From Phytophthora colocasiae (taxonomy: Eukaryota > Oomycota > Peronosporomycetes > Peronosporales > Peronosporaceae), in the NCBI GenBank assembly GCA_018806915.1, contig JAGKQI010000064.1, forward strand, positions 1,240,001 through 1,304,000: DNA of 64,000 bases, read 5' to 3'. Positions 1 to 11,291 of the stretch are shown here, in pieces. A program made the position numbers and the translations under genes. Each line of letters begins with the position of its first letter. Position 1 is the stretch's first letter. The notes beneath the pieces were generated by a model, which ran no database searches, was not told the DNA's origin, and saw only the letters and a program-made list of their open reading frames with translations.

Positions 1-7
1 GGGGGCA
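1..7 (+). tRNA. 3' end of a tRNA-Thr, cut by the window edge
   Basis: The first seven bases, GGGGGCA, align with the 3' acceptor strand and discriminator of the complete tRNA at 865-936. Here the last acceptor base is C, which restores a G1-C72 pair where the complete copy has G-T. Confidence 0.55.
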
Positions 8-746
8 AACTCCTTGCATTCGTTTCGCGTGCGCACGCTCTGTGTGTCGTTCGTGATCGAGGCGTGTTGCACGCCGTCTTTGCTCTTTTGCTCTTTTGCT
101 CTTTTGCTCTTTTGCTCTAGCTCTTGCACAGCTGCACGCTACCTCTTTTCGAGTCGCGTTAATGCACTCACTTGCCTAAAACCACGCGCTTCCCTCGACA
201 TTCGCTGCAATACAATACACTAGATACACTACTCCAGTCCCACCCAGTCCCACCTAGTCCTACCTAGTCCCGCTGGTCCTTTCAATTCGTCTTTCCAAGA
301 AGTACCGTGTCGCTTGTACTTGCTGTCGTCTTTATTTTCTGATCACCAAATGGGCTAACGGTGGCACGCGTATTGGATAGTGAACAGTCCATAGCGTCAA
401 TGGCAACTTCGGCCTTAGTAGAGGACCGGCGCGCTCATTTCAGGTGGATGGATGGCCATCGAGAGGCGAAAAGCCGTCACATCGAATGACTCGTTTGGTA
501 CATGTACACATCGGCCCATCGAAGCTAACCATCGCAAGCTATGGATCGTGAGGCACTGTTGACACGTACCTCACAGCACGGTGTTGTGGTGTAGGCAGAG
601 TGAGAGAGAGCGTTGGCGATATTGGTGTCGAGCGATAGTATGGGAGTGTTATGTAGTAGGGGTATTGTGAGTGGCGGACGATATGGAGCGTGAAGAGAGG
701 TCGATGTAGTAGTAGGGAGGGTGTGTAAGGTGTGTATGGTGTGTAT

Positions 747-791
747 GGTGCAGGTGGTGCAGGTGGTGCAGGTGGTGCAGGTGGTGCAGGT
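747..791 (+). repeat. 9-bp microsatellite (GGTGCAGGT)n
   Basis: About five direct repeats of GGTGCAGGT, preceded by tgtgtatgg repeats, sit upstream of the tRNA. The second unit is interrupted before this point, so copy-number variation cannot be judged. Confidence 0.8.
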
Positions 792-864
792 GTTTAAGCA
801 TGGTTGAGAGTTGTGGTGTGTGTTCTAGGGGTTGAAAATGTGTGTGTTTTTGTGTGTTGTAAGA

Positions 865-936
865 GCCCCTATAGCTCAGTGGTAGAGCACCCGCTTAGTA
901 AGCGGAAGGTCGGTAGTTCAATCCTGCCTGGGGGTA
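865..936 (+). tRNA. tRNA-Thr (anticodon AGT)
   Basis: The sequence folds as a cloverleaf: 7-bp acceptor stem (865-871 with 929-935), D stem GCTC/GAGC, anticodon loop TTAGTAA with anticodon AGT at 897-899, and a 5-bp T stem around TTCAATC. A-box (tagctcagtgg) and B-box-like (gttcaatcc) promoters are present. The outermost anticodon-stem pair is a C-A mismatch and the first acceptor pair is G-T, so it may be a slightly decayed copy. There is no intron. The first T runs that could stop RNA polymerase III lie about 80 nt downstream in the CTTTTG repeats. Confidence 0.88.
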
Positions 937-1662
937 AACTCCTTGCATTCGTTTCGCGTGCGCACGCTCTGTGTGTCGTTCGTGATCGAGGCGTGTTGCA
1001 CGCCGTCTTTGCTCTTTTGCTTTTTTGCTCTTTTGCTCTTTTGCTCTTTTGCTCTAGCTCTTGCACAGCTGCACGCTACCTCTTTTCGAGTCGCGTTAAT
1101 GCACTCACTTGCCTAAAACCACGCGCTTCCCTCGACATTCGCTGCAATACAATACACTAGATACACTACTCCAGTCCCACCCAGTCCCACCTAGTCCTAC
1201 CTAGTCCCGCTGGTCCTTTCAATTCGTCTTTCCAAGAAGTACCGTGTCGCTTGTACTTGCTGTCGTCTTTATTTTCTGATCACCAAATGGGCTAACGGTG
1301 GCACGCGTATTGGATAGTGAACAGTCCATAGCGTCAATGGCAACTTCGGCCATAGTAGAGGACCGGCGCGCTCATTTCAGGTGGATGGATGGCCATCGAG
1401 AGGCGAAAAGCCGTCACATCGAATGACCCGTTTGGTACATGTACACGTCGGCCCATCGAAGCTAACCATCGCAAGCTATGGATCGTGAGGCACTGTTGAC
1501 ACGTACCTCACAGCACGGTGTTGTGGAGTAGGCAGAGTGAGTGAGAGCGTTGGCGATATTGGTGTCGAGCGATAGTATGGGGGTGTTATGTAGTAGGGGT
1601 ATTGTGAGTGGCGGACGATGTGGAGCGTGAAGAGAGGTCGATGTAGTAGTAGGGAGGGTGTG

Positions 1663-3011
1663 TGTGGTGAAGCGCGAATAAGAAATCCGAGAAAAGGCAA
1701 CGTCAGGCCCTAAGAGAGTCGGATCAAGCGACAGGGGCCTCTGGCGAAGCAAGATGTCAGTTGATGACCCCAGATTGCGCGAACGATGGCTGACGAATGG
1801 ATCCAGATCGATGTTCGTCTGGATCTCGCCAGCGATGAATGGATGGCGTCTTGGTCAAGTGAGACTAAGTGATTGGAGAACCCGTCGTGCGGTCCCGCGT
1901 GGCGGCTCAGGGTCGGAGGAGAAAAGGGCGCCTTGCCTGAGGTCGCATGAGAAGGAGATCAAGGCGGCAGAGGGTCGGGATCGGTGTGATCTATGGTGGG
2001 CCGGTGACAACATAACCGTGAGATGCTGCCGAGGGGACCTGATGGCAGTGTTAGTCGCGTGGGGAGTGGTGATCAAGTCTGGGAAGCTCAAGACCTGGAA
2101 TGTCGACGACGCAGGCACGCGAGATCAAGTATGAAGGCTGCTGATCGGGATCATTGTTCAAGACGGTGGACCAAGATCGATGACCGAGATGGTTGATCGA
2201 GATCGGCTGATCGCCAGATCGGCTGATCGGCTGATCGCCAGATCGCCTGATCGCCAGATCGCCAGATCGCGATCAGGGGTTAGGTGAGATCAAGATCGAA
2301 GATCGGAAGGGCAGCTGTGTAGCCGGATGTCAGGTAATCGTAGGATAGCAGATGAGGATGGGGCTAGTAGACATAGGAATAACCATAAACAGAATCGAAT
2401 TTGCTCTGGACATCACAAGTGCCTTCGTTCAAGACCGGAACTGGGAATTACATTGGCCCCCCGGCATCAAGAAGGTAAGGAGAAGAGATCTAGCATAGAG
2501 GTTAATTCTGGATAATACATTGGCCAGTTTGACCCTATCTAGTGATCTATCCTTTACGTGCGAACTACGGATCGGAAGGAATTGGCTGCTTGGCCTGACG
2601 ATCTCGTCGACTCTCAACCCATCAAGACACCCGCTATAGGAAGCGGCAAGCATCGTAAAGGAAGGGATCAGATCCCCAACATTGGACCTTTGGAAGACCT
2701 GGATCGAAGACCAGGTGACCGGATCAAGGCTCGAGAACTCGCCTGTGACCCGGATCAACCCCTCCGAGGTAGAGTGAAGTATTCCCACGCTATCTCCACC
2801 CCTACGTCACCCAAGACATTCTTCTCGTCCCAAGACATCTTCAGAAGTCACCTGGAAGAGCGTAACCCGCCTACCGACGGGTACACAAGGTGAACACTAC
2901 ACGCAGCAAGATCACGGATCATCAGGGGACCCCTCCGTTAGTCGGTGTCTGGGCGCAAGTGGCGATCGCGATCGGCCTCAACCAGATTTTGGCCAGATCC
3001 GCTCCACCACA
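1663..3011 (+). repeat. Element A 5' LTR
   Basis: 1349 bp, starting TGTGGTG and ending CACCACA (7-bp terminal inverted repeat). It matches 13990-15363 with only scattered substitutions, except for a GATC-rich simple-repeat patch (about 2200-2275) that is longer in the 3' copy. The ORF at 1754-2134 recurs only because the LTR recurs; it is not a gene I can support. The first part (U3) differs strongly from the LTRs of D, B and G, while the part after about 2330 is clearly related to them. Confidence 0.92.
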
Positions 3012-5341
3012 ATGGTGCGCGTGCCCGGATCTTCTGGTGACTTCGGATATCACCGTGAGTCCCAAGAAGATGTCAAGATTAAGGAAGAACAAGGGAAGAA
3101 GTGCCTACGAATGTTGGATCGGCGGAGGCACCACTGAAAACGGAAAGATCCACAGATCAGCAGAGTTCTGGGAGGATCTCTACTGACAGGCACGAGGCAG
3201 ACCTGGATCGCAATCCAGATCTTGAAGAAAAACCTCGAATTCCTCCCAAGGCCCCTTCGAGGGCCACCACGGATCTCGATGAGAATCGAGATCCGCACAC
3301 AACGATAAGGAATCAGCAAAGCTGAAACCTAATCTGCTCACCAAGTCCACTGTTGCCTCCAAGATCGACCAAGAAAAAGAAGATCAAGAGCACCCGGACG
3401 AAAATTGAAAGCTCCAGACTCAGAGCCAGAAGACATGATCAGCCCGGGATCGACGATTACCAGGACGCGATCAGGCAGGCCTATTACAGGAAGATGCTAA
3501 GCGAGACCTTGCTTAACGACCCCGTTCTTACGATCATACAAGTCCGCCAGATCGGTAACCTCACCGGCCCAGTGTCGAAACCCCGGACTAGCTCGGACCG
3601 CCTGAACGCGGTGAAGATTCTACTTGATCTGCTCCAAGAGGCTGGTTTAGTGGCTGGAGAATTCGACCCAAACTCTCTATTTGACCTGGAACTGGAAGCG
3701 ATTCAGTATGCAACCCATGACCTATTCAACTCTCTCAAAGTCTTGGTCGGCGAACGCCCACTGACGCCCGATCTAGGTTATCAGACTGGATCGTCATGCT
3801 ACGCGTCAGCGACCTCGGAACCAGATTCCGACAGCCCGAGAAGGCTGCAACGCATGTCGTTAGGCCCCTCCGGTGCCAAGTTCCTGAAATCGCGTATGAA
3901 GAAACAAGATACACGATCGATGGCCACGAAACTGGAGGCTAAGACACCTGATCAGCGAGAAAATCGCCGGACCCGAACAGACCAGACCGCGCCGACGACT
4001 AATTCCATGGGATCGAGCAACAAGCTGGACGACTACTTTCAAATGGCGATGGATCGTTTCTTAAAAGAACGGAATCTCGCGACACCCCGATCGCCGATCA
4101 AAGGGGAGTTGGATGTTGAAATGGAGTCCGTTACGGCCTCGGATCCGGATGCATGGGAATACGATCCGGACGATATGGGCATACCAAGTTCCGGTGGACA
4201 GATGTCGAGCCGAGCAGCGATCGCATCCGCGGCGATCGGTCAAGGAGGATCGTCGATGATCCAGCGGGTCCGGATCTCAGCAATCTCAGATCTGAAAGAT
4301 TTTGCGGGTAAAGATCTGGACGAAGATCGCGCTCGGGCCTGGATCAGTAAAGTCAAGTCAGCATTTCAGCGTGATCAGGCTACGGAAGAAGAAAAATGCC
4401 TCACGTTTGCAGATCTGATGGTGGGACCGGCAAAGAACTGGTACAGGCAGCTCAGTCGAACGACGAAAACCAAGTGGGCGGATCTGCTGGACAGTTTCCA
4501 GACCCAGTATTGTGGGTTGGGTATGTCGGTCGCGTGGCAATACTATCACGCTCACGCAAGCGATCGGAAGAAACTCCCTTGATTACCTCTACCGGCTCAA
4601 CGTGGCGGCTTTACGTGCTAGACTGAAGATCAAGGATGGGAGCCCTAAGGCCCGCCGGGAACATGTAGACCACTACATCGAGACATTGGGAGATCCGGAG
4701 TTAGCTGATCGGCTGACCCTACTCCGACTGAGCGACGTCGATGAACTGGAGGAGGTACTTCGTGCCCGGGAACGGGCGAAAAGCAGACAACGTAAATCTG
4801 CGTTCGGATCGAAGTACAGACAAAGGCACCGGCCAGTGCCCCGGCGGCACCCACCCGAGCGGTGGTACGGGCGATCCAAGCCCAAGATCCGAGCTCGGAA
4901 TCAGAGGAAGTATCCGGATCGGACGGATCCGATTCTGAAGGCGATCTCCGGAGGATATATCTTGCCGCGTCGGAAGACAAGCAGATCGGCACTGGGGGCG
5001 TTCCCCACCAACAGGATCAGTCGCGATCGCAGGTGAACGCGCAAGATCGAGGCCGGATCGCGGATCGCAGGGGTACGTCAGACCACGATCGAGGTCGCTG
5101 TTCACACTGTGGATCGCGGAAGCATACGGATCTGGACTGCTGGAGACGTCTAACTTGTGAAAAGTGCGGGAAGAGGGGTCACCCAACGGATCGCTGTCTG
5201 TATACCTGCCGTGGTTGTGGGGAGATCCATGAAGCTGGAGAATGCCCCATGGAAGAATTCTACAACCAGATCCGCAAGTGGTACGACCCGACCCGACATG
5301 CCGGATTGTTCCCCGAGAAGGTGGAGAAGATGTTAAACTAG
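3012..5341 (+). pseudogene. gag: Element A gag (capsid plus three zinc knuckles), frameshifted
   Basis: Reading starts at the ATG overlapping the PBS (MVRVPGSSG). Single-base losses near 3095 and 3305 and a 2-base gain near 4553 break the frame, with a further break near 4830; the same protein is nearly continuous in element B. The conserved capsid region around FAGKDLDEDRARAWISKVK begins near 4300. Three CCHC knuckles lie at 5100-5245: CSHCGSRKHTDLDC, CEKCGKRGHPTDRC and CRGCGEIHEAGEC. The N-terminal third is charged and low in complexity. The stop TAG is at 5339-5341, directly after the slippery heptamer. Confidence 0.88.
3013..3030 (+). other. Probable tRNA primer-binding site, family 1
   Basis: TGGTGCGCGTGCCCGGAT starts 1 base after the LTR. 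It begins with TGG as expected for pairing with a tRNA CCA end, and its complement could form a T-stem plus acceptor arm. The same sequence follows the LTRs of B, D and G. The tRNA species is not identified. The gag ATG at 3012-3014 overlaps it. Confidence 0.65.
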
Positions 5342-5381
5342 GACGCTCGCCGGTTTGGAAACCGGTACGAGCCGAGCGTTC
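5332..5381 (+). promoter_or_regulatory. -1 ribosomal frameshift signal at gag/pol junction (GTTAAAC-TAG plus stem-loop)
   Basis: GTTAAAC occupies 5332-5338 in the gag phase G TTA AAC, immediately followed by the gag stop TAG. Slipping back one base enters the protease frame, which is open here. A 9-bp stem (5341-5349 with 5373-5381) enclosing a CCGGTTT/AAACCGG hairpin (5350-5365) follows within a few bases. Heptamer, stop and stem are identical in element D. GUUAAAC next to UAG is, to my knowledge, also the arterivirus frameshift site. That slippage occurs is inferred. Confidence 0.8.
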
Positions 5382-6730
5382 TGAGTACTGCATCTATGCA
5401 TATGTGAACAAGAAATCGAGAGATCAAGATAGGGAGAATTCGGATCTGCGCGGTAATACATGTAAGTTGTATTCGTATACTGCTAAGATCGCGAGTCTTC
5501 CTCAGATCGATGAGTTCTCTCGATCTGGTGCGGAAGTGGCTCTGAATCTCAAGGAAGGAGAGTCCAGGGGGTATTGGAAATACCACGCACCCGGAAAATG
5601 GTTCCGCCAAGCCAAGATCTCAGGCAAGATCAATCACGAAAGAGCGATCTTGCTCCTGGACACTGGCGCCGAGGTATCCATCTTGGATACCGCCTTTGCT
5701 CGTAAGGTTGGGTGCCACTTTGACACTAGTCAGTGTTGGGATCGGTGATAATGTGTACACCACCGAGGGAAGAACGAGGGTCAAGATCACGCTTGCGGGA
5801 TACTTGGTCTACTTTTTCGATATTTGGATCGGGGATCTATCCGGGCAAGATGCGATCCTGGGTATGGATTTCATGATCCCGGCTGGAGTCCGGATGGATC
5901 TGGCGAAGGGATCGATGTGCTTACCTAATGAAGTGGGGATCCCACTTAGTGGTCGCAAGAGATTATACGGGGAGAAGGTAAGATCGGTAAAATTGGAGGA
6001 AGATCTACATATCCCAGTTGGGGGATCTGAGGAGATCGCATCGAGAGTGAAATTATCGGCGACAGAAAAATTGTGGGTGACCAGAGGCGACCAATGGGTA
6101 CCTACAGTGGTGAATGGACCCGGCCGAACTCGGTACTTAGTGATCACGAATTTGAGCGAGAAGATTTTACGACTGGATCACAGATTACATGTTGGAATGG
6201 TACTTGATCAGGAAAAAGTGCCTCGATTCCCCGGGTTTGTGTCGATCGGATCCCGACGTTACATGGAGTGGCAGAATCTAGCTCTAGAAGCGACTGTGGA
6301 CGCAAGACCAGAACCTCAGGAATCCGTGGAGATCCCCTTACCGTCGGTCGAACGGCCGACCTACGATACGCCGCGATCCATACTCCGCCGAGGTGGGGCA
6401 ACCAGGACCGACCCTGATCCTGCACCAATATCGACACCGGAACCGCGATCACCAACCGATACAGCCGAAGTCAAGGTCGCATTCATCGATCCCCAACCGG
6501 ATCCCATGGATACCCCACCGATCACGATCAGTTCCGACAAGACCCCGAGTGGCGAAGCTGGGGGCGGTGAGACTGAGACGAATGAGAGCTTGCCAGATCA
6601 GGCCCCAGATCGGACAGATCGGACATGCGAAGAAGAGATCGAGTAATAAACAGTAAAACCAGATTTTCAAATCGAGATCAAACATGAATCCGACGCCGAT
6701 GCCGTCCCCAGGGTTAAAGACACCCCGATC
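5335..6730 (+). pseudogene. pro: Element A protease and linker
   Basis: Pepsin-like retroviral aspartic protease in the -1 frame relative to gag. The active site LLLDTGAEVSILD lies near 5650 and the second conserved strand (ILGMDFMIP) near 5858. About 11 bases present in D are missing near 5727, which breaks the frame after the active site. A Pro/Asp/Thr-rich linker follows (about 6300-6700). It contains a TAA at 6644-6646 where element D reads on through a lysine-rich stretch. Proteolysis by this copy is therefore unlikely. Confidence 0.85.
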
Positions 6731-8863
6731 TTGACAGCCAAGGACGATAGGCTGCGTGATCAATCAACGGATGAACCGGATCCGACATCTCCTGAAGGGA
6801 TCGAGAACGCTGATCAGACCCACTTACACGAAAGTGGTGATTTTTCGACCGAAGATCTAGCCGATAGTCTCGCAGTAGTACCGGAGATCCAGATTTCCAC
6901 CACTGAAGAAGTCAGGATCGAAGATCTGCAAGTAGGAAATCCGGGATCGGCTACCCCGGAGGAGATCGAGAAACTTCGACAGATTATTTGGAAGAAGCGA
7001 CATCTCCTGATCGGAAAGGGAAACGCACTTCCTCCAGCGGCCAAGGGTGTTATATGCGATATCGACGTGGGCGATGCAAAGCCGATTGCACAACGAGTCC
7101 GAAAGGTGGCGCCACAGTTCCGCGAGAAAGTATCGGATCTCATCAAAGGACTCCTAGCTGCCAAGATCATTCGGCCATCGACCTCGCCATGGGCATCTCC
7201 GATCGTGGTGATCATCAAGAAGAACGGTGTAGACATCCGACTGTGCATCGATTATCGGCTGGTGAACGGTCTCACAAGGCTGATGATCTACCCGATGCCT
7301 CTGATCAATGACCTGTTAGAAGATCTTGACAAGGTTCTGTGGTATTGTTCATTAGACATGGCGAGTGGATTCTGGGTCGTATCAATGACCGATCGAGCTC
7401 GCGCGATCTCGGCTTTCATCACTCCATTTGGCCTTTTCGAGTGGAATCGCATGCCGTTCGGGCTGAAGAACGCTCCTCAGATCTATCAACGCCTTGTGGA
7501 CAATGCCCTATATGGATTTCTGAAGATCTCCCAGTCCGGAGATGTGGAAGGCTCTGCGGATGTGTTCGAATCAAGGATCCCGGAAGATCCCGGTCGTCCG
7601 TCGGTGCTAGGTCGGAGATCATACATCGACGATATCTTGATCACGGCTGGATCATGGGATCAAATGTGCGATCGGGTGGAAGGCCTATTGGAGGCCTGCG
7701 ATAAGTGGAATCTCTCGATCAGTGTGGCAAAGAGCTTCTGGGGCATGGATAAGGTGGAATATCTCGGACACAAAGTGTCGATCGATGGATTGGAGGCAAA
7801 CCCGAAGGACCTGAAGTCTCTGACGGATCTACCATTCCCTGGATCACTCCGATCCATGCAATCGTTCCTTGGAAGTTTGAATTACTATAGTCGGTTCATC
7901 GAGGATTATGCGATCTATGCATCGGTCCTATATGAACTACGTGAGGTGGAGTTCGCAGAACTGAAGAAGCGACCAGATCTACGAAAGATCATGGATAGCA
8001 TGGACCTGATCACTCAAGATCCCGTCGCGCTTAAGTCGGATCGGGATAGATCGCTAGATATCCCGACTCAAAGAAGCGATAGTACAACGGATCCTGACTT
8101 GGGGGCGATGTCTTCACCCTGTTCAAGCAAGATCGGAACCAACCTGGGCCTAAAGACTGGTGACGAAAGGTGGGGTAGGGCATACAGGGCGTTTACAGCC
8201 TTGAAGACCAAGATCGCGTCGACCCCGATCCTTCGCCACTTCGACACGACGAAGTTACCCGTGGTGATCGTGTACGCTAGTGACTGGGCGATTTCCGCCG
8301 CACTAATGCAGGAACACGACCAGATCTACCACCCGGTCGCGTTTGCCAGCCGAACCTTGAAGACGAACGAGTTAAACTATAATGTTGCCGAAAAGGAGGT
8401 GTTGGCTCTACTTCGGATCTTGGATCTACACTACACCCTGTTGGTGGGACGTCGGATCAAGGTCCTAACCAGACACTCCACGCTTGCCTGGCTGTTCAAG
8501 TCTGCCGGCCTCCAAGGACGTCTGGGACAATGGTCTGCTCTTCTGTCCCCGTGGACACTCGAGATCACGAAGTGTACGAAGGGAGAGGATGAGATACTGG
8601 GGGCGATCGCAACTAATATAACGCCTAGATCGGAGATCGACGAAGCCCTGATCGCGATCGCGCCACAGAAGGAACCAAGACGTAAGATCCAGGTGCCGAT
8701 TCCCACCGTAGATCCAGGTGAGGAGCTATGGGTAGTAAATTTCGACGGTTCGGCACGCGTGAAACGAGGAGGAGGCGCTTTCAGCGCGATCGTGTGGAGT
8801 TTGCCGGAGTGGAAAGTGATCAAGGCTAGATCAGACTATGCGGAGAGTCTTACTGTCAATTAA
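6731..8863 (+). pseudogene. pol: Element A reverse transcriptase and first RNase H
   Basis: A 710-residue open stretch. RT motifs in order: IRPSTSPWASPIVVIIKK, LDMASGFW, MPFGLKNAPQIYQRL, and the catalytic box SYIDDILIT. About 35 extra residues lie between the NALYGFL segment and the YIDD box. A thumb segment and a gypsy-type RNase H follow (VIVYASDWAISAALMQ, NVAEKEVLALL). The expected TDH is TRH in LTRHSTLAWL, suggesting that this first RNase H is only structural. A second RNase H begins (LWVVNFDGSARVK, near 8730) but is cut by TAA at 8861-8863 where D has GAA. Confidence 0.9.
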
Positions 8864-10919
8864 GCGGAATACCGTGGACTCTTGCTAGGTTTTGGCATGA
8901 TCGCACAGTTAGAACGCCGCCGTTTGGTCATTTGTGGCGATTCGAACCTAGTGATCCGACAAGTCCGGGGCGAGATCGACTGCAAGGCGCCAGGATTGAC
9001 GCTACTGAAACAGAAGGTGCTAGATCACTTGCGGAATTGGGGAGATCACGAGCTGGTCCATGTGAAGAGAGACTGGAATGGGAGCGCAGATAGCTTGGCG
9101 AGTGCCGCGCTGCAGCGAGGAAGCGGGATCGAAGTCCACGATGAGACAGATCGATGCGATCTGATCACCCTGAATCGGCTTAATGAGGTGTTGATCCCTC
9201 GAGTTGAAGATCGATCTGTGCAAGTGTCGGCAGTAGCCACGCGTGCAGCCCGAAGCGCGACCTGGCACCGCTGTCTTGCGGAAGGAACTGATCCGGGAGA
9301 TGCGGGTTGATCGGATCAGGCGAGCCCAGGACGAGGAGGTCTGGATCGCAGGACTAAAGAAGTACCTGGCTGGGCAGATCGCGGATCTTACTCGAGCCGA
9401 ATCCGGATCCTACGCCAAGATCGCCTCCGAGTACGAGGTAGATGAACAAGATCTGTTGTTTTACTGCCCACCAGGGCCGAGATCAAGAGGTGATCGCGAT
9501 CGCCTGATGAGACTTGTAGTTCCAGAAACGCTACAGCAGGATGTCCTCCACCACTATCATACGACTCTGGAAGGAGGACATCAGGGGATCGGACGCACTT
9601 ATCAGCGGATCCGAGATCATTTCCACTGGAGGGATTATATCGGAGCGTGCAGCGATACGTAGGCGAGTGTGTAGATTGTGAGACCGGGAAGGGAGACCCA
9701 CGATCCAGGGCGAGTCGCCGGTGAATCTGCAGGCGACATACCCATTCCAGATCATAGCAATGGATCACATACCTTCTCTGCCCAGATCCAACAAAGGCAA
9801 CACCGAACTACTGATCTGGGTCGATCTGTTCACGGGATATGTGATCGCAAAGGCCAGTTCCTCCCGATCGGCCCAGACCGTCGCGGAATCTTATGAAGAA
9901 TGCGTGTTCCGCAGATTTGGTGCTAGCGAGATGATCAGGCACGATCGAGAACCGGGTTTCATGTCCGACTTCTTCAGATCGTTCAATAAGATCCTGGGGC
10001 AGCGACAACGGGCGACGATGGCCTACCGGCCGCAAGCCAACGGGACTGCGGAACGGATGGTGCAAACGGCGACTAGGGCGATCAAGATGTATGTTCAAGA
10101 TCTCGATCAGAAGGACTGGGATGAATACGCGGAGAGACTGACGTTCGCCATTAATACGGCTCACGATCGGGTTCGGGAGATACCCCTCATTACCTGGTAC
10201 ATGGATGGGATCCGAGATCGACGTTGGAGGCAACGATCCCGATCGGATCGACCAGACGCCACGATCGCGATCCAAGACGGTGGAGGTATCGGGTTCAGAG
10301 ATACTACCAGCAGTCGCGAGAGCAGGTCAACGCTAGACTACGAGAGGCGATTGCAGATCGAGCCGATCGGCACAATGAGGATGTCGATCCGCATCAGATC
10401 GAAGCTGGATCACGAGTTTGGCTATACCTAGATCGTGTGAAGGAAGGGTATGCACGTAAACTCGCTCACCTTTGGCACGGCCCGTTCCGTGTTGCAGAGA
10501 AGCTCAACGAATTCACGATCAAGCTGGAGATCGCGGGATCTGATTACCATATCTTTCCAGTGGTCCATGTTTCTAAGCTAAAGCTGGTGCGGAATTTTCC
10601 GGATCGACCGCGGGTCGAGTTGACTGTGGATGAAGCAGATCGGCTCGATTTCGATGAGATCCTCCTTCCGGAGGACAGTTGGGTCCCAGATCTGGATGCC
10701 GACGAGTACGAGGTCGAACGGATCTCGGACATGCGAAGTGGGAAACGGACTCGCTACGGCCGGATCTATCGTGAATTCCTGGTGCACTGGGTCGGTTATG
10801 ATGAACCAACTTGGGTCGACGAAGCTGATCTTAACTGTGGAGCCATACTGAGCGCGTTCCTACGTGATCATGCTAACCGAAATCGGTTTGGCGTGATGCA
10901 GTCGCACGAAGAGGTGTAG
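8864..10919 (+). pseudogene. int: Element A second RNase H, integrase and chromodomain
   Basis: After the stop, the second RNase H resumes (AEYRGLLLG, ICGDSNLVIRQV, RDWNGSADSLA). Integrase has an HHCC finger (HTTLEGGHQG...CVDC), DDE residues in IAMDHIPSL, RHDREPGF and NGTAERMVQ, a GPF/Y segment (WHGPFRVAEK), and a C-terminal chromodomain from YEVERISDM through FLVHWVGYDEPTW. Breaks occur near 9300 (bases lost relative to D), near 9630 (lost G) and near 10190 (gained C), so the protein is split in several frames. It ends MQSHEEV with TAG at 10917-10919. Confidence 0.88.
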
Positions 10920-11291
10920 ACGCAGAGAAGGCGACGTGACCGGGTCACAACGCCGAGATCGCGGATGCTGATCTGGATGTCTATCTGGATCGGATGTGGA
11001 GATTTTATATTTTTCGTGGAGATTTTATATTTTTCTTGTATATGCATGTGAAACCGGGTGATTGGATGGAAGGTGTGGAGATTTCGAAGATGCTAAGTGG
11101 GATCGAAACTGTGGAGTAAGTATGGAGAAGAACGCTGGTTTTGAAGCTGGAAAGATTACGTGGAATTGAAAAGAGGCTAGGCTGGAGTCAGGATCGCGTG
11201 GCGAAGTACCGGATCGTGATAGAGAATATGTAAGCGTGCTGACCGACTCCGGGCTCAGCTGATCACCTCCGGACTGGTCGAGATCGCGGGA
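10920..11291. other. Spacer between the converging pol and antisense genes
   Basis: No ORF. It contains a direct duplication of gtggagattttatatttttc (about 10997-11036) and lies where sense and antisense transcripts would converge, so it may carry 3'-end signals for both. Similarity to element D stops at the pol stop codon. Confidence 0.5.

Larger units (their letters stand above)
1..1662 (+). repeat. Tandem 929-bp unit containing tRNA-Thr
   Basis: Bases 1 onward match bases 930 onward almost exactly, giving a period of 929 bp. The first unit is nearly complete and the second is cut at 1662 by the 5' LTR of element A. Each unit has a tRNA 3' end, a run of gctctttt-type repeats (about 78-118 and 1008-1058, longer in the second copy), a long unique spacer, and GT-rich simple repeats. 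Because the window starts inside a tRNA, the array probably extends to the left. No protein gene is supported here; the short ORFs run through the tRNA and simple repeats. Confidence 0.85.

Noticed and set aside
804..1160. 118-codon ORF over the tRNA and a 65-codon ORF opposite it
   Set aside because: Both run through the tRNA-Thr gene and the CTTTTG simple repeat and have no protein-like features.
1754..2134. 126-codon ORF repeated at 14081-14461
   Set aside because: Repeated only because it lies in both LTRs of A; absent from the related LTRs of B, D and G, and rich in GATC simple sequence.
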